A stretch of 64,000 nt of DNA, taken from NCBI GenBank assembly GCA_965212545.1, contig CBDBVB010000031.1, positions 62,001 through 126,000 of the forward strand. Reading direction: 5' to 3'. Made by a program: the position numbers and the translations under genes. Shown in pieces: positions 7,342-16,553 of this stretch. Numbering within the stretch: the stretch's first letter is position 1; each line of letters begins with the position of its first letter. Source of the DNA: JABDIP01 sp965212545. GTDB lineage: Bacteria > Pseudomonadota > Alphaproteobacteria > DSM-16000 > Inquilinaceae. The notes under the pieces are model-generated. The model was not told where the DNA came from, searched no databases, and worked only from the letters and a program-made list of their open reading frames with translations.

Positions 7342-10300
7342 ATGCCGCCAAAGGCCCATCAGCAAAAAGACGCGTTGATCGAGTCCATCCTGGCCGTTGT
7401 CCAGAAACGGCTGCCCAAGGCGCGTGGCGATACTGCCCAGACATTCATCCGGCTTTACTACCGGAACGTTCCGCCGGACGACATGATCGGCGAGGAGGAG
7501 GACAACCTCTACGGCGCCGCGCTGGGGCTCTGGCAGTTCGGCGGCACCCGCAAGGCGGGCGTGCCCAAGGTCCGGGTCTACAATCCGCAATATGACGAGC
7601 ATGGCTGGCACGCCAGCCATACCGTGGTCGAGATCGTCAATGACGACATGCCGTTCCTGGTGGATTCGGTGACCGCGGCGCTGAACGGCCTGGGGCTGAC
7701 CGTGCATCTGGTGATCCATCCGCTGACCAAGGTGCTGCGCGACGCATCCGGACAGCTGACCGAACTGCACGACCCCGCCGAATCGCCCAATGGCGCGATC
7801 ACCGAGAGCTTCATGCATATCGAGGTCGACGAGCAGACCTCGGCCGAGGCGCTGGAGCGGATCACCAACCGGATCACGGACGTCCTGCGCGACACCCGCT
7901 ATGCGGTCGAGGACTGGCGGGTGATGCGCGAGCGCATGGTCGAGATCACCGAGCAGACGGCTTCGAGCCCGCCCATCGTGTCGCCGGAGGAGACGGCGGA
8001 AGCGGTCGAGTTCCTGCGCTGGATGGACAACGACCATTTCACCTATCTCGGCTATCGCGAATACGCATTCGGCAAGAAGAAAGGCGGCGACCTGCAGTTG
8101 GCGACGGTGCCCGACACTGGCCTGGGCATCCTGCGCGAGGAATCCGTCTCGGTGTTCGAGGGCATGCTACGGCAGTTTTCCGCCCTGCCGCCGGACATCC
8201 AGCAATTCGTCCGCTTGCCCCGGCTGCTGATGGTCACCAAGGGCAACCGGCGTTCAACGGTGCACCGGCCGGTGCATCTCGACGTCGTCGTGCTGAAGGT
8301 ATTCGACGAGAAGGGCGATGTCACAGGCGAGCGCATGTTCGTCGGGCTGTTCACCTCGGTCGCCTATAACCGCAGCGCCAGCGACATCCCGTTCCTGCGC
8401 CGCAAGGTCAGCCAGTTGCTCGAGCGCGCCGGATTCGAACAACGCAGCCATGACGGCAAAGCGCTGACACACATCCTGGACACCTATCCCCGCGACGAAT
8501 TGTTCCAGAGCTCCGACGACGAGTTGCTGGAGACGGCGATGGGCGTGCTGCATTTGCAGGAACGCCAGCGCACCGCCCTGTTCGTACGCCTCGACCCCTA
8601 TCAGCGTTTCGCTTCGTGCCTCGTCTACACGCCGCGGGACCGGTACAACACAGATCTGCGCAAGCGTTTCGGCAAGATTCTCGAGACGGCGTTCGATGGA
8701 ACGGTCACGGCCTTCTACACCCAGTTTGGCGAAGGCGTGCATGCCCGCGTGCATTATATCGTCAAGACCAATCCCGGCAGCGTGCCCGAAATCAACGTGC
8801 CGGACGTCGAGGCCGAGCTGGTGCAGGCGGGCCGCACCTGGTCGGACCTGCTGCGGGACGCGCTGATCGAGGCCAAGGGCGAGGAGGCCGGGCTGACGCT
8901 GTTCCGCCGCTTCGGCGAGGCGTTCCCGACCAGCTATCGCGAGCAGACCCTGCCGCAGGCGGCGATCTTCGATATTGGTCGGGTCAATGCGGTCATCGAG
9001 ACTGGCCGGATCGGCCTCAACCTGTACCGCCCGATCGAAGCCTCCGAGGACGAGGTCAATTTCAAGCTCTATCACGACGGCACCCCGCTCAGGCTGTCGG
9101 ATGTGCTGCCGATGATGGAGAATATGGGCCTGCACGTGATCTCCGAGCATTCCTCGGAAGTCCGCCTCGGCGACCGCGATGCGCCGGTCTGGGTGCATGA
9201 TTTCGAGGCCCAGAGCCAGGACGGCGCGCCGATCGATCTCGGATCCGTGAAGCAGGCGTTCCAGGAAGCCTTCTTCCAGGTCTGGGAAGGCGAGATGGAG
9301 GATGACGGCTTCAACCGACTGGTCATGAAGGCCGGGTTGGAATGGCGCGAGGTCACGGTCCTGCGGGCCTATGGCAAGTATCTGCGCCAGGCGCGATTCC
9401 CGTTCGGACAGGATTCCCTGGAAGATACCCTGGCCTCCTATCCGCACATCACGCGGCTGATCCTGGACCTGTTCTCGGCCCAGGCCGATCCGTCCCTGGA
9501 TGGCGACCGGGAAAAGCGCATCAAGGCAGTCGAAAAGGACCTGCGGCTGTCGATCGACGAGGTCGCCAATCTGGACGAGGACATGATCCTCCGCCGCTAT
9601 ATCAACCTGGTTCGCTCGACCCTGCGCACGAACTTCTTCCAGCCCGGCGAGGACGGGGCACCCAAGCCTTACGTGTCGATGAAGCTGGACAGCGAGCAGA
9701 TCGACGACCTGCCGCTGCCGCGCCCTTGGCGTGAGATCTTCGTCTATTCGCCGCGCGTCGAGGCGGTGCATCTGCGCGGCGGGCCGGTCGCCCGCGGCGG
9801 CATCCGGTGGTCCGACCGCCGACAGGATTTCCGCACCGAGATCCTGGGCCTGATGAAGGCGCAAATGGTCAAGAACGGCGTCATCGTGCCAGTCGGCTCG
9901 AAAGGCGGTTTCGTGGTCAAGCGGCCGCCGCGCGAAGGCGGACGGGAGGCCTTCCAGGAGGAAGGCATCGCCTGCTACCAGACGATGATGCGCGGCATGC
10001 TGGACGTGACGGACAATCTGTCCGGCGGCGACGTGGTGCCGCCGCGCGACGTCGTCCGCCACGACGGCGACGATCCCTATCTGGTGGTCGCTGCGGACAA
10101 GGGCACCGCCACCTTCTCCGACATCGCCAACGGGATATCCGTCGATTACGGCCACTGGCTCGACGACGCTTTCGCCTCCGGCGGCTCGGACGGGTACGAC
10201 CACAAGAAAATGGGCATCACCGCCCGCGGCGCCTGGGAATCGGTCAAGCGGCATTTCCGCGAGATCGGCGTCAACACCCAGGAGGACGAGTTCACCGTCA

Positions 10301-12195
10301 TCGGCGTCGGCGACATGTCCGGCGACGTCTTCGGCAACGGCATGCTGCTGTCGGAGCACATCCGCCTGTTGGCCGCCTTCAACCATCTGCACATCTTCAT
10401 CGACCCGGATCCGGACGCGGCGAAGAGCTTCAAGGAACGCCAAAGGCTGTTCGAAATCGGTCGCGGTTCCTGGGACCAGTACGACGCCAAGCTGATCTCA
10501 AAGGGCGGAGGTGTCTTCGAGCGCAGCGCCAAATCGATCAAGATCACGCCCGAGATGCGCGAGTGCTTTGGCATCGAGGAGGAATCCCTCACCCCGAACC
10601 AGCTGCTCAAGGCGCTGCTGCTGTCGCGGATCGATCTGCTGTGGTTCGGCGGAATCGGCACCTACATCAAGGCGACCTCGGAGAGCCATGCGGATGCCGG
10701 CGACAAGGCCAATGACGCGATCCGGATCAACGGCCGCGAATTGCATGCCAAGGCGATCGGCGAGGGCGCCAATCTGGCGGTGACCCAACGCGGCCGGATC
10801 GAGTTCGCCCGCACGGGCGGCCACATGAACACCGATTTCATCGACAATTCGGCCGGCGTTGATTGCTCGGACCACGAGGTCAATATCAAGATCCTGCTCA
10901 ACGGCGTGGTCGGTTCTGGCGACATGACGGTCAAGCAGCGCAACGCGTTGCTGGAGAAGATGACCGACGAGGTCGCGGATCTGTGCCTGCGCGACAACTA
11001 CCTGCAGACCCAAACCCTGACCATGACGCTGGCCGAGGGTCCCGAGCTGCTCGATCAGCAGGCGCGGTTCATGCGGTCGCTGGAAAAGGCCGGCCTGTTG
11101 AATCGGGTGATCGAGATGCTGCCCGACGACGAGGAACTGACCGAACTGCTGGGCCGCAAGGAGGGCCTGAGCCGACCGGAGACGGCAGTCCTGTTATCCT
11201 ATGCCAAGATCACCCTGTACGATGATCTGCTGCGCAGCGATCTGCCCGACGACGAGACGCTGGCAGGCGACCTGGTGATCTATTTCCCCAAACCACTGCA
11301 AAAGACCTACAAGGAGACCATTCTCGGCCACCCGCTGCGGCGCGAGATCATCGCCACCTTCATTACCAACAGCATCATCAACCGGACCGGACCGACCTTT
11401 GCGGTGGAGACGGCTGACAAGACCGGCATGGGGCCGGCCGACATCGCTCGGGCCTATATCATCATCCGCGACAGCTTCGGGCTGCGCGAACTGTGGCGCG
11501 AGATCGAGGCGCTGGACAACAAGGTCGACACCCACACCCAGACCCATCTGCAGCTGCTGACCCGTCGGCTGGTGGAGCGCACCACCAGTTGGATCCTGCG
11601 AAACACCGGCGATGTCAGCAATATCGGCGAGCACGTCGCCCATATGAAGCCGGCGATCGATTCCCTCTACGCCAGCCTGGATACCGTGATATATGACGAG
11701 GCACGCGCGGTGCTCGGCGAGCGCACTGCGGGCCTGGTGGATAAGGGAGTGCCGGAAGACCTCGCCCGGCGGGTCTCGTCGCTCAACTTGGTCGCCGCCG
11801 GTTGCGACCTGATTCACATATCCGACACCTGCCAGATTTCGCTGCCCGAAGTCGGGCCGATGTATTTCGACCTGGGCCGGCGCTTCGGCATCGCCTGGCT
11901 GCGCGACAGCGCCATCGGCATGCCGGCGACCAACCACTGGCAGAAGCAGGCGGTGGCGGCGATCGTCGACGACCTTTACGGACTGCAATCGGATCTGACG
12001 ATCAAGGTGCTGGATGCCGCGAGAGGCAGCGGCGAGGGCGTCGCCAAGCATCTGTTCGAGACCTGGGTTGAACGGCGGCAACAGCCGATCGAGCGCATCG
12101 ACCAGCTGATCTCGGAACTCAAGGCGATGGACAATCTGGACCTGTCGATGCTGGCGGTCGCCAACCGGCGGCTGAGGGCGCTGATGGCGGGGTGA
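7342..12195 (+). CDS. gdhB: NAD-dependent glutamate dehydrogenase, large (180-kDa) type
   Basis: 1617 aa from ATG 7342, chosen because GGAGG lies just upstream (gcctggaggattcggt). An in-frame start at 7168 would add an unlikely, non-conserved leader. The protein oxidises glutamate to 2-oxoglutarate and ammonia with NAD+, feeding carbon into the TCA cycle; it is cytosolic. The N-terminal half carries the ACT-like regulatory modules of this class. The catalytic core around residues 790-1150 includes ARGGIRWSDRRQDFRTEILG, VPVGSKGGFVVK (catalytic Lys region), VAADKGTATFSDIAN and VIGVGDMSGDVFGNGML. Length fits the usual ~1600 aa. It is monocistronic. These enzymes are often allosterically controlled by amino acids; no regulatory site could be read here. 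The gene symbol is used loosely for the class. Confidence 0.97.
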   Translation: MPPKAHQQKDALIESILAVVQKRLPKARGDTAQTFIRLYYRNVPPDDMIGEEEDNLYGAALGLWQFGGTRKAGVPKVRVYNPQYDEHGWHASHTVVEIVNDDMPFLVDSVTAALNGLGLTVHLVIHPLTKVLRDASGQLTELHDPAESPNGAITESFMHIEVDEQTSAEALERITNRITDVLRDTRYAVEDWRVMRERMVEITEQTASSPPIVSPEETAEAVEFLRWMDNDHFTYLGYREYAFGKKKGGDLQLATVPDTGLGILREESVSVFEGMLRQFSALPPDIQQFVRLPRLLMVTKGNRRSTVHRPVHLDVVVLKVFDEKGDVTGERMFVGLFTSVAYNRSASDIPFLRRKVSQLLERAGFEQRSHDGKALTHILDTYPRDELFQSSDDELLETAMGVLHLQERQRTALFVRLDPYQRFASCLVYTPRDRYNTDLRKRFGKILETAFDGTVTAFYTQFGEGVHARVHYIVKTNPGSVPEINVPDVEAELVQAGRTWSDLLRDALIEAKGEEAGLTLFRRFGEAFPTSYREQTLPQAAIFDIGRVNAVIETGRIGLNLYRPIEASEDEVNFKLYHDGTPLRLSDVLPMMENMGLHVISEHSSEVRLGDRDAPVWVHDFEAQSQDGAPIDLGSVKQAFQEAFFQVWEGEMEDDGFNRLVMKAGLEWREVTVLRAYGKYLRQARFPFGQDSLEDTLASYPHITRLILDLFSAQADPSLDGDREKRIKAVEKDLRLSIDEVANLDEDMILRRYINLVRSTLRTNFFQPGEDGAPKPYVSMKLDSEQIDDLPLPRPWREIFVYSPRVEAVHLRGGPVARGGIRWSDRRQDFRTEILGLMKAQMVKNGVIVPVGSKGGFVVKRPPREGGREAFQEEGIACYQTMMRGMLDVTDNLSGGDVVPPRDVVRHDGDDPYLVVAADKGTATFSDIANGISVDYGHWLDDAFASGGSDGYDHKKMGITARGAWESVKRHFREIGVNTQEDEFTVIGVGDMSGDVFGNGMLLSEHIRLLAAFNHLHIFIDPDPDAAKSFKERQRLFEIGRGSWDQYDAKLISKGGGVFERSAKSIKITPEMRECFGIEEESLTPNQLLKALLLSRIDLLWFGGIGTYIKATSESHADAGDKANDAIRINGRELHAKAIGEGANLAVTQRGRIEFARTGGHMNTDFIDNSAGVDCSDHEVNIKILLNGVVGSGDMTVKQRNALLEKMTDEVADLCLRDNYLQTQTLTMTLAEGPELLDQQARFMRSLEKAGLLNRVIEMLPDDEELTELLGRKEGLSRPETAVLLSYAKITLYDDLLRSDLPDDETLAGDLVIYFPKPLQKTYKETILGHPLRREIIATFITNSIINRTGPTFAVETADKTGMGPADIARAYIIIRDSFGLRELWREIEALDNKVDTHTQTHLQLLTRRLVERTTSWILRNTGDVSNIGEHVAHMKPAIDSLYASLDTVIYDEARAVLGERTAGLVDKGVPEDLARRVSSLNLVAAGCDLIHISDTCQISLPEVGPMYFDLGRRFGIAWLRDSAIGMPATNHWQKQAVAAIVDDLYGLQSDLTIKVLDAARGSGEGVAKHLFETWVERRQQPIERIDQLISELKAMDNLDLSMLAVANRRLRALMAG

Positions 12196-12200
12196 TCCAT

Positions 12201-12222
12201 CGAGGCGGCGGTCCGCGCCTCG
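12201..12222 (+). terminator. Possible stem-loop terminator after NAD-GDH
   Basis: CGAGGCG and CGCCTCG can form a 7-bp stem around an 8-nt loop, 5 bp after the stop codon. There is no T-run after it, so it may be only a 3'-stabilising hairpin. Confidence 0.35.
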
Positions 12223-12387
12223 GCTCGGATAGGCGCAGGACTTTGGCAGAAGGGCGCCTTATGGCGTGATGCGCCCCTATGTGGTGTTCGCTTCCAAGGA
12301 TGATTTCGCGCAATCTTTAATTGTTCTGCCAGACGTCATGTCCAGAATTCTGTTTTCGTTCGGACCGATGACACACTGGGGACTGCA

Positions 12388-12819
12388 ATGGTGGAGCAAA
12401 CAATGTCGGCGCTTAGTGACGCCGACCTCGAGCGACTTGAGGAACAAAGAGCGGTCGTGACCCGACTTCTGGATGACGGCGGCCTCGAAAAATTCGATAC
12501 GCCTCCCGGAAAGCTTGGAGCACTACGCGCCATCTTGGACGCAGCCGTGTTTTCGCCCGAACAGACCTACGAGTTGCAATCCATGGGAATCGTGCTTGGA
12601 GACGTCTTCGTTCAGCACATGGGCTTCCACTGGATCATGGTCGAGGATGAATACGGCCGAGACCCCGCCATCAAATTCGAAGACACGAACGTCATTCTGT
12701 TTCCGCTCACCATGATCTCAAAACGGGTTGAGCAGGGCGAGACGGTTGACGTCTTGGACCTCTATGGGGGCATCGCGGCCATCGCCCAGGAGAAAATCGA
12801 CGCCGAGAGAGCCGGCTGA
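12388..12819 (+). CDS. DUF3806-like protein
   Basis: 143 aa (ATG 12388, or the in-frame ATG at 12403). It is soluble with no signal peptide. The middle and end (LGDVFVQHMGFHWIMVEDEY, GRDPAIKFEDTNVILFPLTM, ISKRVEQGETVDV) fit my recollection of DUF3806-type proteins, where a pattern around EYGRDPA and PLTMISKRVE recurs. Function is unknown. It stands alone between NAD-GDH and the duplicated MFS fragment. A start with GGGG six bases upstream supports translation. Confidence 0.7.
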   Translation: MVEQTMSALSDADLERLEEQRAVVTRLLDDGGLEKFDTPPGKLGALRAILDAAVFSPEQTYELQSMGIVLGDVFVQHMGFHWIMVEDEYGRDPAIKFEDTNVILFPLTMISKRVEQGETVDVLDLYGGIAAIAQEKIDAERAG

Positions 12820-12926
12820 AACCCAGATACCCGCGGTGAACCGACAACCCGATGTTCCTTCCGCATTCCAGCTCCCAACTACCAAGCGCCTTGGTCAATT
12901 CGGGATGTTGCGGCTGTCCGGGGTAT

Positions 12927-13200
12927 CGTGACAGCGTGGCTTCCACGCGCTAGCAATGCTCCGGGCATTCACCGAATCGAAGGACCGGTATGACCCGATT
13001 CGCAACGGATGCCGGCCTGCCGCCCACCCGGGCATCGCGGCCATCGGACCGCCTCGGCATCTTCTCCTGGTGCCTGTTCGACTGCGCCAACTTCGCCTTC
13101 AAGACAGTCATCGGCACCTTCGTCTTCAGCGCCAATTTCGCGCGCGGAATCTATGGCGACGGGACGGCCGGCAGCGTCGCCTGGGGCTATGCCATCGGGC
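12927..13200 (+). repeat. Direct repeat, upstream copy (5' end of MFS gene and its leader)
   Basis: About 274 bp closely resembles 15164-15436 in the same orientation. Shared stretches include cacgcgctagcaatgc, gaatcgaaggaccgg and cctggtgcctgttcga. The match begins ~60 bp before the start codon and stops abruptly after codons for WGYAIG. The two copies flank the sodium:amino-acid symporter gene. Confidence 0.85.
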
Positions 13201-13244
13201 AGATCCGACAGGTCGACGCGCCGCGCTGTTCCGTCAGTTCTTGA
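12990..13244 (+). pseudogene. Truncated copy of the UMF1-type MFS transporter N-terminus
   Basis: 84 codons. The first ~70 match the intact MFS protein at 15227-16537 (shared SDRLGIFSWCLFD, TVIGTFVFS and FARGIYGD). Then the reading frame runs into unrelated sequence (QIRQVDAPRCSVSS) and stops, overlapping the 3' end of the convergent symporter gene by 11 bp. The very conserved family motif FDWANSAF is changed to FDCANFAF, which suggests loss of constraint. A transporter cut off after about one to two helices cannot work, so I call it a remnant. It may still be translated, because leader and start codon are preserved. Confidence 0.75.
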
Positions 13245-14739
13245 ATTTGCGGATCTCTCCGCTGCGCAGCCGCGCCATGTAGTTGTCGAGTTCCCGTTTG
13301 ACCAGCGGCGCCAGAACGTACAGGACCAGGATATTCGGTACGCAGATCAGGAACACCAGCGCATCGGAAATCTCCAGGATCGGATCGAGTTGCACGACGC
13401 AGCCGATGACCACGAAGACGCAGAACAGGATCTTGTAGGCAGTCTGCCCGCGCATGTCCTCGCCGAACAGATAGGTCCAGCCCTTCAGCCCGTAATAGGA
13501 CCATGAGATCATGGTCGAGAAGGCGAACAGCATGCCGGCGATGGCCAGCGGGACCGGGAACCAGCCGATCTGGGTCTTGAACGCCTGGGACGTCATGGCG
13601 ATCCCGGTGGCGCCTTCCGCGAAGCCCGGATTGGCGACGGCCGACGTGCCGATCACCAAGGCGGTGATGGTGCAGATGATGATGGTGTCGATGAACGGCT
13701 CCAGCAGCGACACCATGCCTTCGGTGATCGGCTCGTTGGTCCGCACCGCCGAATGGGCAATGGAGGCGGAGCCGATGCCGGCCTCATTGGAAAACACCGC
13801 CCGTTGGAAACCGATGATCAGGGCGCCCAGCGCGCCACCCGCGACGCCCTCGCCGGTGAAGGCGCCGGTGAAGATGTTTCCGATCGCCTGGGGGATAGCG
13901 GACCCGTTCATCACGATCACGATGATCGCAAAGACGCAGTAGAAGATCGCCATGAACGGCACGATCTTCTCGGTAACCCGCGCGATCGACTTGATGCCGC
14001 CGACGATGACCATGAACACGACCGCGGCCATGGCGAGGCCGACCAGCCAGCCAAGGCCGTCGAACAGTCCGCCAGTCACGTTGTTGAGCTGCACATAGGC
14101 CTGGTTCGACTGGAACATGTTGCCGATGCCAAGCGCACCGATGAAGATGCCGATGGCATAGAAGGTGCCCATGAACTTGCCCAGCCCCTCCATGCCTCGC
14201 TCCGAGAAGCCCCGGCGCATGTAGTACATCGGGCCGCCGGAAACCGATCCGTCCGGGTTCTCATTGCGGTATTTCACGCCGAGCGTGCATTCGACGAACT
14301 TGGTCGACATGCCCAGGAATCCGGCCATGATCAGCCAGAAGGTTGCGCCGGGTCCGCCCACGGTCACCGCAACGGCGACGCCGCCGATGTTGCCAATGCC
14401 GACGGTTCCAGAGACCGCTGTCGCCAGCGCCTGGAAATGGGAGACCTCGCCCGCGTCGTCCGGGTTGGCGTAATCGCCCCGAACCAGCTCGATCGCGTGC
14501 TTGAATCCCCAGACATTCACGAAACCCATGCGGAAGGTGAAGAACACCGCCCCGACCACCAGCCAAAGAACCACCAGCGGTAATTGCGCGCCAAAAACCG
14601 GGACTTTGAAGAACACGAACGCGCCGACCGCAGATGCGATCGGGGCGGTGGCCGCATTGATGGTCTCATCGATCCCGGCAGCCGACGCTGCGCCGGTCAT
14701 CGCCAGGACGCCCGCGATTGCCAATAAGAGCCGAATCAT
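13234..14739 (-). CDS. Sodium:alanine/glycine symporter (AGCS family)
   Basis: 501 aa. ATG 14739 is preceded by GGGAGG with 6 nt spacing. This inner-membrane carrier would take up alanine or glycine with Na+. A signal-like N-terminal hydrophobic segment is followed by ~11 membrane spans. Family landmarks include FQALATAVSGTVGIGNIGGV, GGPGATFWLIMAGFLGMSTK, GGPMYYM and FSNEAGIGSASIAHSA. The length is normal. The gene is monocistronic and lies between two direct repeats of the start of the MFS gene, facing the truncated copy, so it may have been inserted or captured in this locus by duplication. Alanine or glycine as substrate follows from the family. Confidence 0.93.
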   Translation of the reverse strand: MIRLLLAIAGVLAMTGAASAAGIDETINAATAPIASAVGAFVFFKVPVFGAQLPLVVLWLVVGAVFFTFRMGFVNVWGFKHAIELVRGDYANPDDAGEVSHFQALATAVSGTVGIGNIGGVAVAVTVGGPGATFWLIMAGFLGMSTKFVECTLGVKYRNENPDGSVSGGPMYYMRRGFSERGMEGLGKFMGTFYAIGIFIGALGIGNMFQSNQAYVQLNNVTGGLFDGLGWLVGLAMAAVVFMVIVGGIKSIARVTEKIVPFMAIFYCVFAIIVIVMNGSAIPQAIGNIFTGAFTGEGVAGGALGALIIGFQRAVFSNEAGIGSASIAHSAVRTNEPITEGMVSLLEPFIDTIIICTITALVIGTSAVANPGFAEGATGIAMTSQAFKTQIGWFPVPLAIAGMLFAFSTMISWSYYGLKGWTYLFGEDMRGQTAYKILFCVFVVIGCVVQLDPILEISDALVFLICVPNILVLYVLAPLVKRELDNYMARLRSGEIRKFKN

Positions 14740-15163
14740 CTGAAACCTCCCGCATCGATCTGCGTTGTTGTGTTGGGGGGAACGCGTTCTTCAGGGGGCG
14801 AATGCCCCAGGGACGGCTGAAAACCGGGACTTCGCAGCAGAGGGCGATTTGCCGGGATACCGACCCGCAGGGGGCAGGCCGGCACGGCTGATCACGATAT
14901 CGGAGAGGTTGGCGACCGGACCGCAAGCAGGGACGATCGCGGCAAAGACCGCACGAATGCATCGCGCTGTGCCGTTGGCCGAACCGATGAACCCCCCACG
15001 CATAACGCGGCACCCTGTTCGATGAGATGTGATTCTTGTCGGCAGTTTGGTCGCTTTGGAGGGAGTTTGTACAGCCGGATTTGCGGGCGATATGGATGAA
15101 CCGGGACTGATCGAGGTGTCCTGGCAGCGGTACCGAACGCGGAGTCGGTCGTTGCGGGTGCGA
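14740..15163. other. Non-coding interval upstream of the symporter and MFS genes
   Basis: About 420 bp between divergent genes. Neither strand has a convincing gene. It should hold the promoters of the symporter (left) and the MFS gene (right). I looked for a glycine riboswitch on the symporter side and did not find its conserved core. Nothing else was recognised. Confidence 0.5.
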
Positions 15164-15436
15164 CGTGACAGGCGCGTGCCCACGCGCTAGCAATGCACCC
15201 GCCATTCATCGAATCGAAGGACCGGCATGACCCAGCTCGCGCCGGATGCCGGCCCGCCGCCCGCAACGACGACACCCGCATCGGACCGTCTCGGCATCTT
15301 TTCCTGGTGCCTGTTCGATTGGGCCAACTCGGCCTTCAACACGGTCATCGGCACCTTCGTCTTCAGCGTCTATTTCGCGCGGGGAATCTATGGCGACGAG
15401 ATCGCGGGCAGCGCCGCCTGGGGCTATGCCATCGGA
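15164..15436 (+). repeat. Direct repeat, downstream copy (intact MFS gene start)
   Basis: Partner of the repeat at 12927-13200. It covers the leader and the first ~70 codons of the intact MFS gene. Differences are scattered substitutions and a few small indels in the linker after the start codon, consistent with an old duplication. Confidence 0.85.
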
Positions 15437-16537
15437 CTGTCCGGGCTGGGGGTCGCGGTGTTGAGCCCGGTGCTCGGCGCCATCGCCGACCGCGGCGGCC
15501 GCCGCAAGCCCTGGATCGCCGCTTTTGTGGCATTGACCCTGGTCCTGACGGCCCTGCTGTGGTTCGCCGAGCCTGACCGGGCCTACATCGCCTATACGCT
15601 GATACTGGTGGCGGTCGCCAGCATCGCCTTCGAGTTGGCCGGCGTGTTCTACAACGCCATGCTGCCGGGCATTGCGCCGAAACCGTATCTCGGGCGCATT
15701 TCCGGCTGGGGCTGGGGGCTCGGCTATATCGGCGGGCTGGCCTGCCTGGCCATCGCCCTGGTCGCGCTGATCCAGGCCGACCCTCCGTGGTTCGGACTGT
15801 CCGAAGACAATGCGGAAAACGTGCGGGCGACCGCCCTGCTGGTCGCCCTTTGGTTCGGTGTGTTCTCACTGCCGCTGTTCGCATTCACTTACGACGAACC
15901 GTCGACCGGAATCGGCTCCGCGCAGGCCGTGCGCGAGGGCCTGTCGACACTGATCAAGACGGTGATCGGGCTGCGCCGGAACCTGGTCGTTCTGCGCTTT
16001 CTGGTCGCCAGCGCCTTGTACCGCGATGGTCTGGTGACCCTGTTCGCAGTCGGCGGCCTCTATGCCGCCGGGACCTTCGGGATGTCCTTCGACCAGATCC
16101 TGATTTTCGCGATCGGACTCAACGTGACCGCTGGTCTGGGTGCCGGCGGGTTCGCCTGGCTCGACGATTGGATCGGGTCGAAGAAGACCGTGCTGATCGC
16201 GCTTGCCGGGCTGATCCTGTTCGCCTCCGCGACACTGTCGACCTCGGATGCAGAGACGTTCATTGCGCTTGCCCTGGCGCTCGGGCTGTTCGTGGGTCCG
16301 GCCCAGGCCGCCAGCCGGTCGCTCATGGCCCGGCTTTCGCCGCGTCATCTGGAGACGGAGATGTTCGGCCTCTACGCGCTGACCGGCAAATCGCTCGCTT
16401 TCCTGGGCCCGGTCCTGTTCGCGGCGGCCACCGATGCCTTCGACAGCCAGCGCGTAGGCATGGCGACGGTCATCGGTTTCTGGCTGGCAGGCGGCGCGTT
16501 GCTGCTCACGGTCAAAGAGCCGCCTAAGGCCCGATAG
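15227..16537 (+). CDS. MFS transporter, UMF1/Atg22-like family
   Basis: 436 aa inner-membrane protein with about 12 predicted spans. The N-terminal motif SWCLFDWANSAFNTVIGTFV is typical of the UMF1 branch of the MFS, whose eukaryotic relatives include the vacuolar amino-acid exporter Atg22. Further landmarks are GAIADRGGRRKPWI (the loop 2-3 MFS motif A) and GPAQAASRSLMARLSP near the C-terminus. Its own 5' end is duplicated 2.2 kb upstream. It is a single gene, convergent with purH. The substrate is unknown; export of small metabolites or amino acids is a family-based guess. Confidence 0.88.
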   Translation: MTQLAPDAGPPPATTTPASDRLGIFSWCLFDWANSAFNTVIGTFVFSVYFARGIYGDEIAGSAAWGYAIGLSGLGVAVLSPVLGAIADRGGRRKPWIAAFVALTLVLTALLWFAEPDRAYIAYTLILVAVASIAFELAGVFYNAMLPGIAPKPYLGRISGWGWGLGYIGGLACLAIALVALIQADPPWFGLSEDNAENVRATALLVALWFGVFSLPLFAFTYDEPSTGIGSAQAVREGLSTLIKTVIGLRRNLVVLRFLVASALYRDGLVTLFAVGGLYAAGTFGMSFDQILIFAIGLNVTAGLGAGGFAWLDDWIGSKKTVLIALAGLILFASATLSTSDAETFIALALALGLFVGPAQAASRSLMARLSPRHLETEMFGLYALTGKSLAFLGPVLFAAATDAFDSQRVGMATVIGFWLAGGALLLTVKEPPKAR

Positions 16538-16553
16538 TCGACCTTAACAGAGC

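Noticed and set aside
8254..10443. 729-codon minus-strand reading frame inside the NAD-GDH gene
   Set aside because: It is the antisense shadow of a highly conserved GC-rich gene; it has no recognisable domain and His/Arg/Gln-rich text typical of such shadows.
14740..15000. Glycine riboswitch upstream of the alanine/glycine symporter
   Set aside because: Such riboswitches are common before AGCS genes, but the conserved GGAGAG...CCGAAGG...CUCAGG core is not present on the minus strand.
12927..15436. Insertion sequence or transposon carrying the symporter
   Set aside because: The flanking repeats are direct copies of a gene start, with no transposase, terminal inverted repeats or target-site duplication seen.
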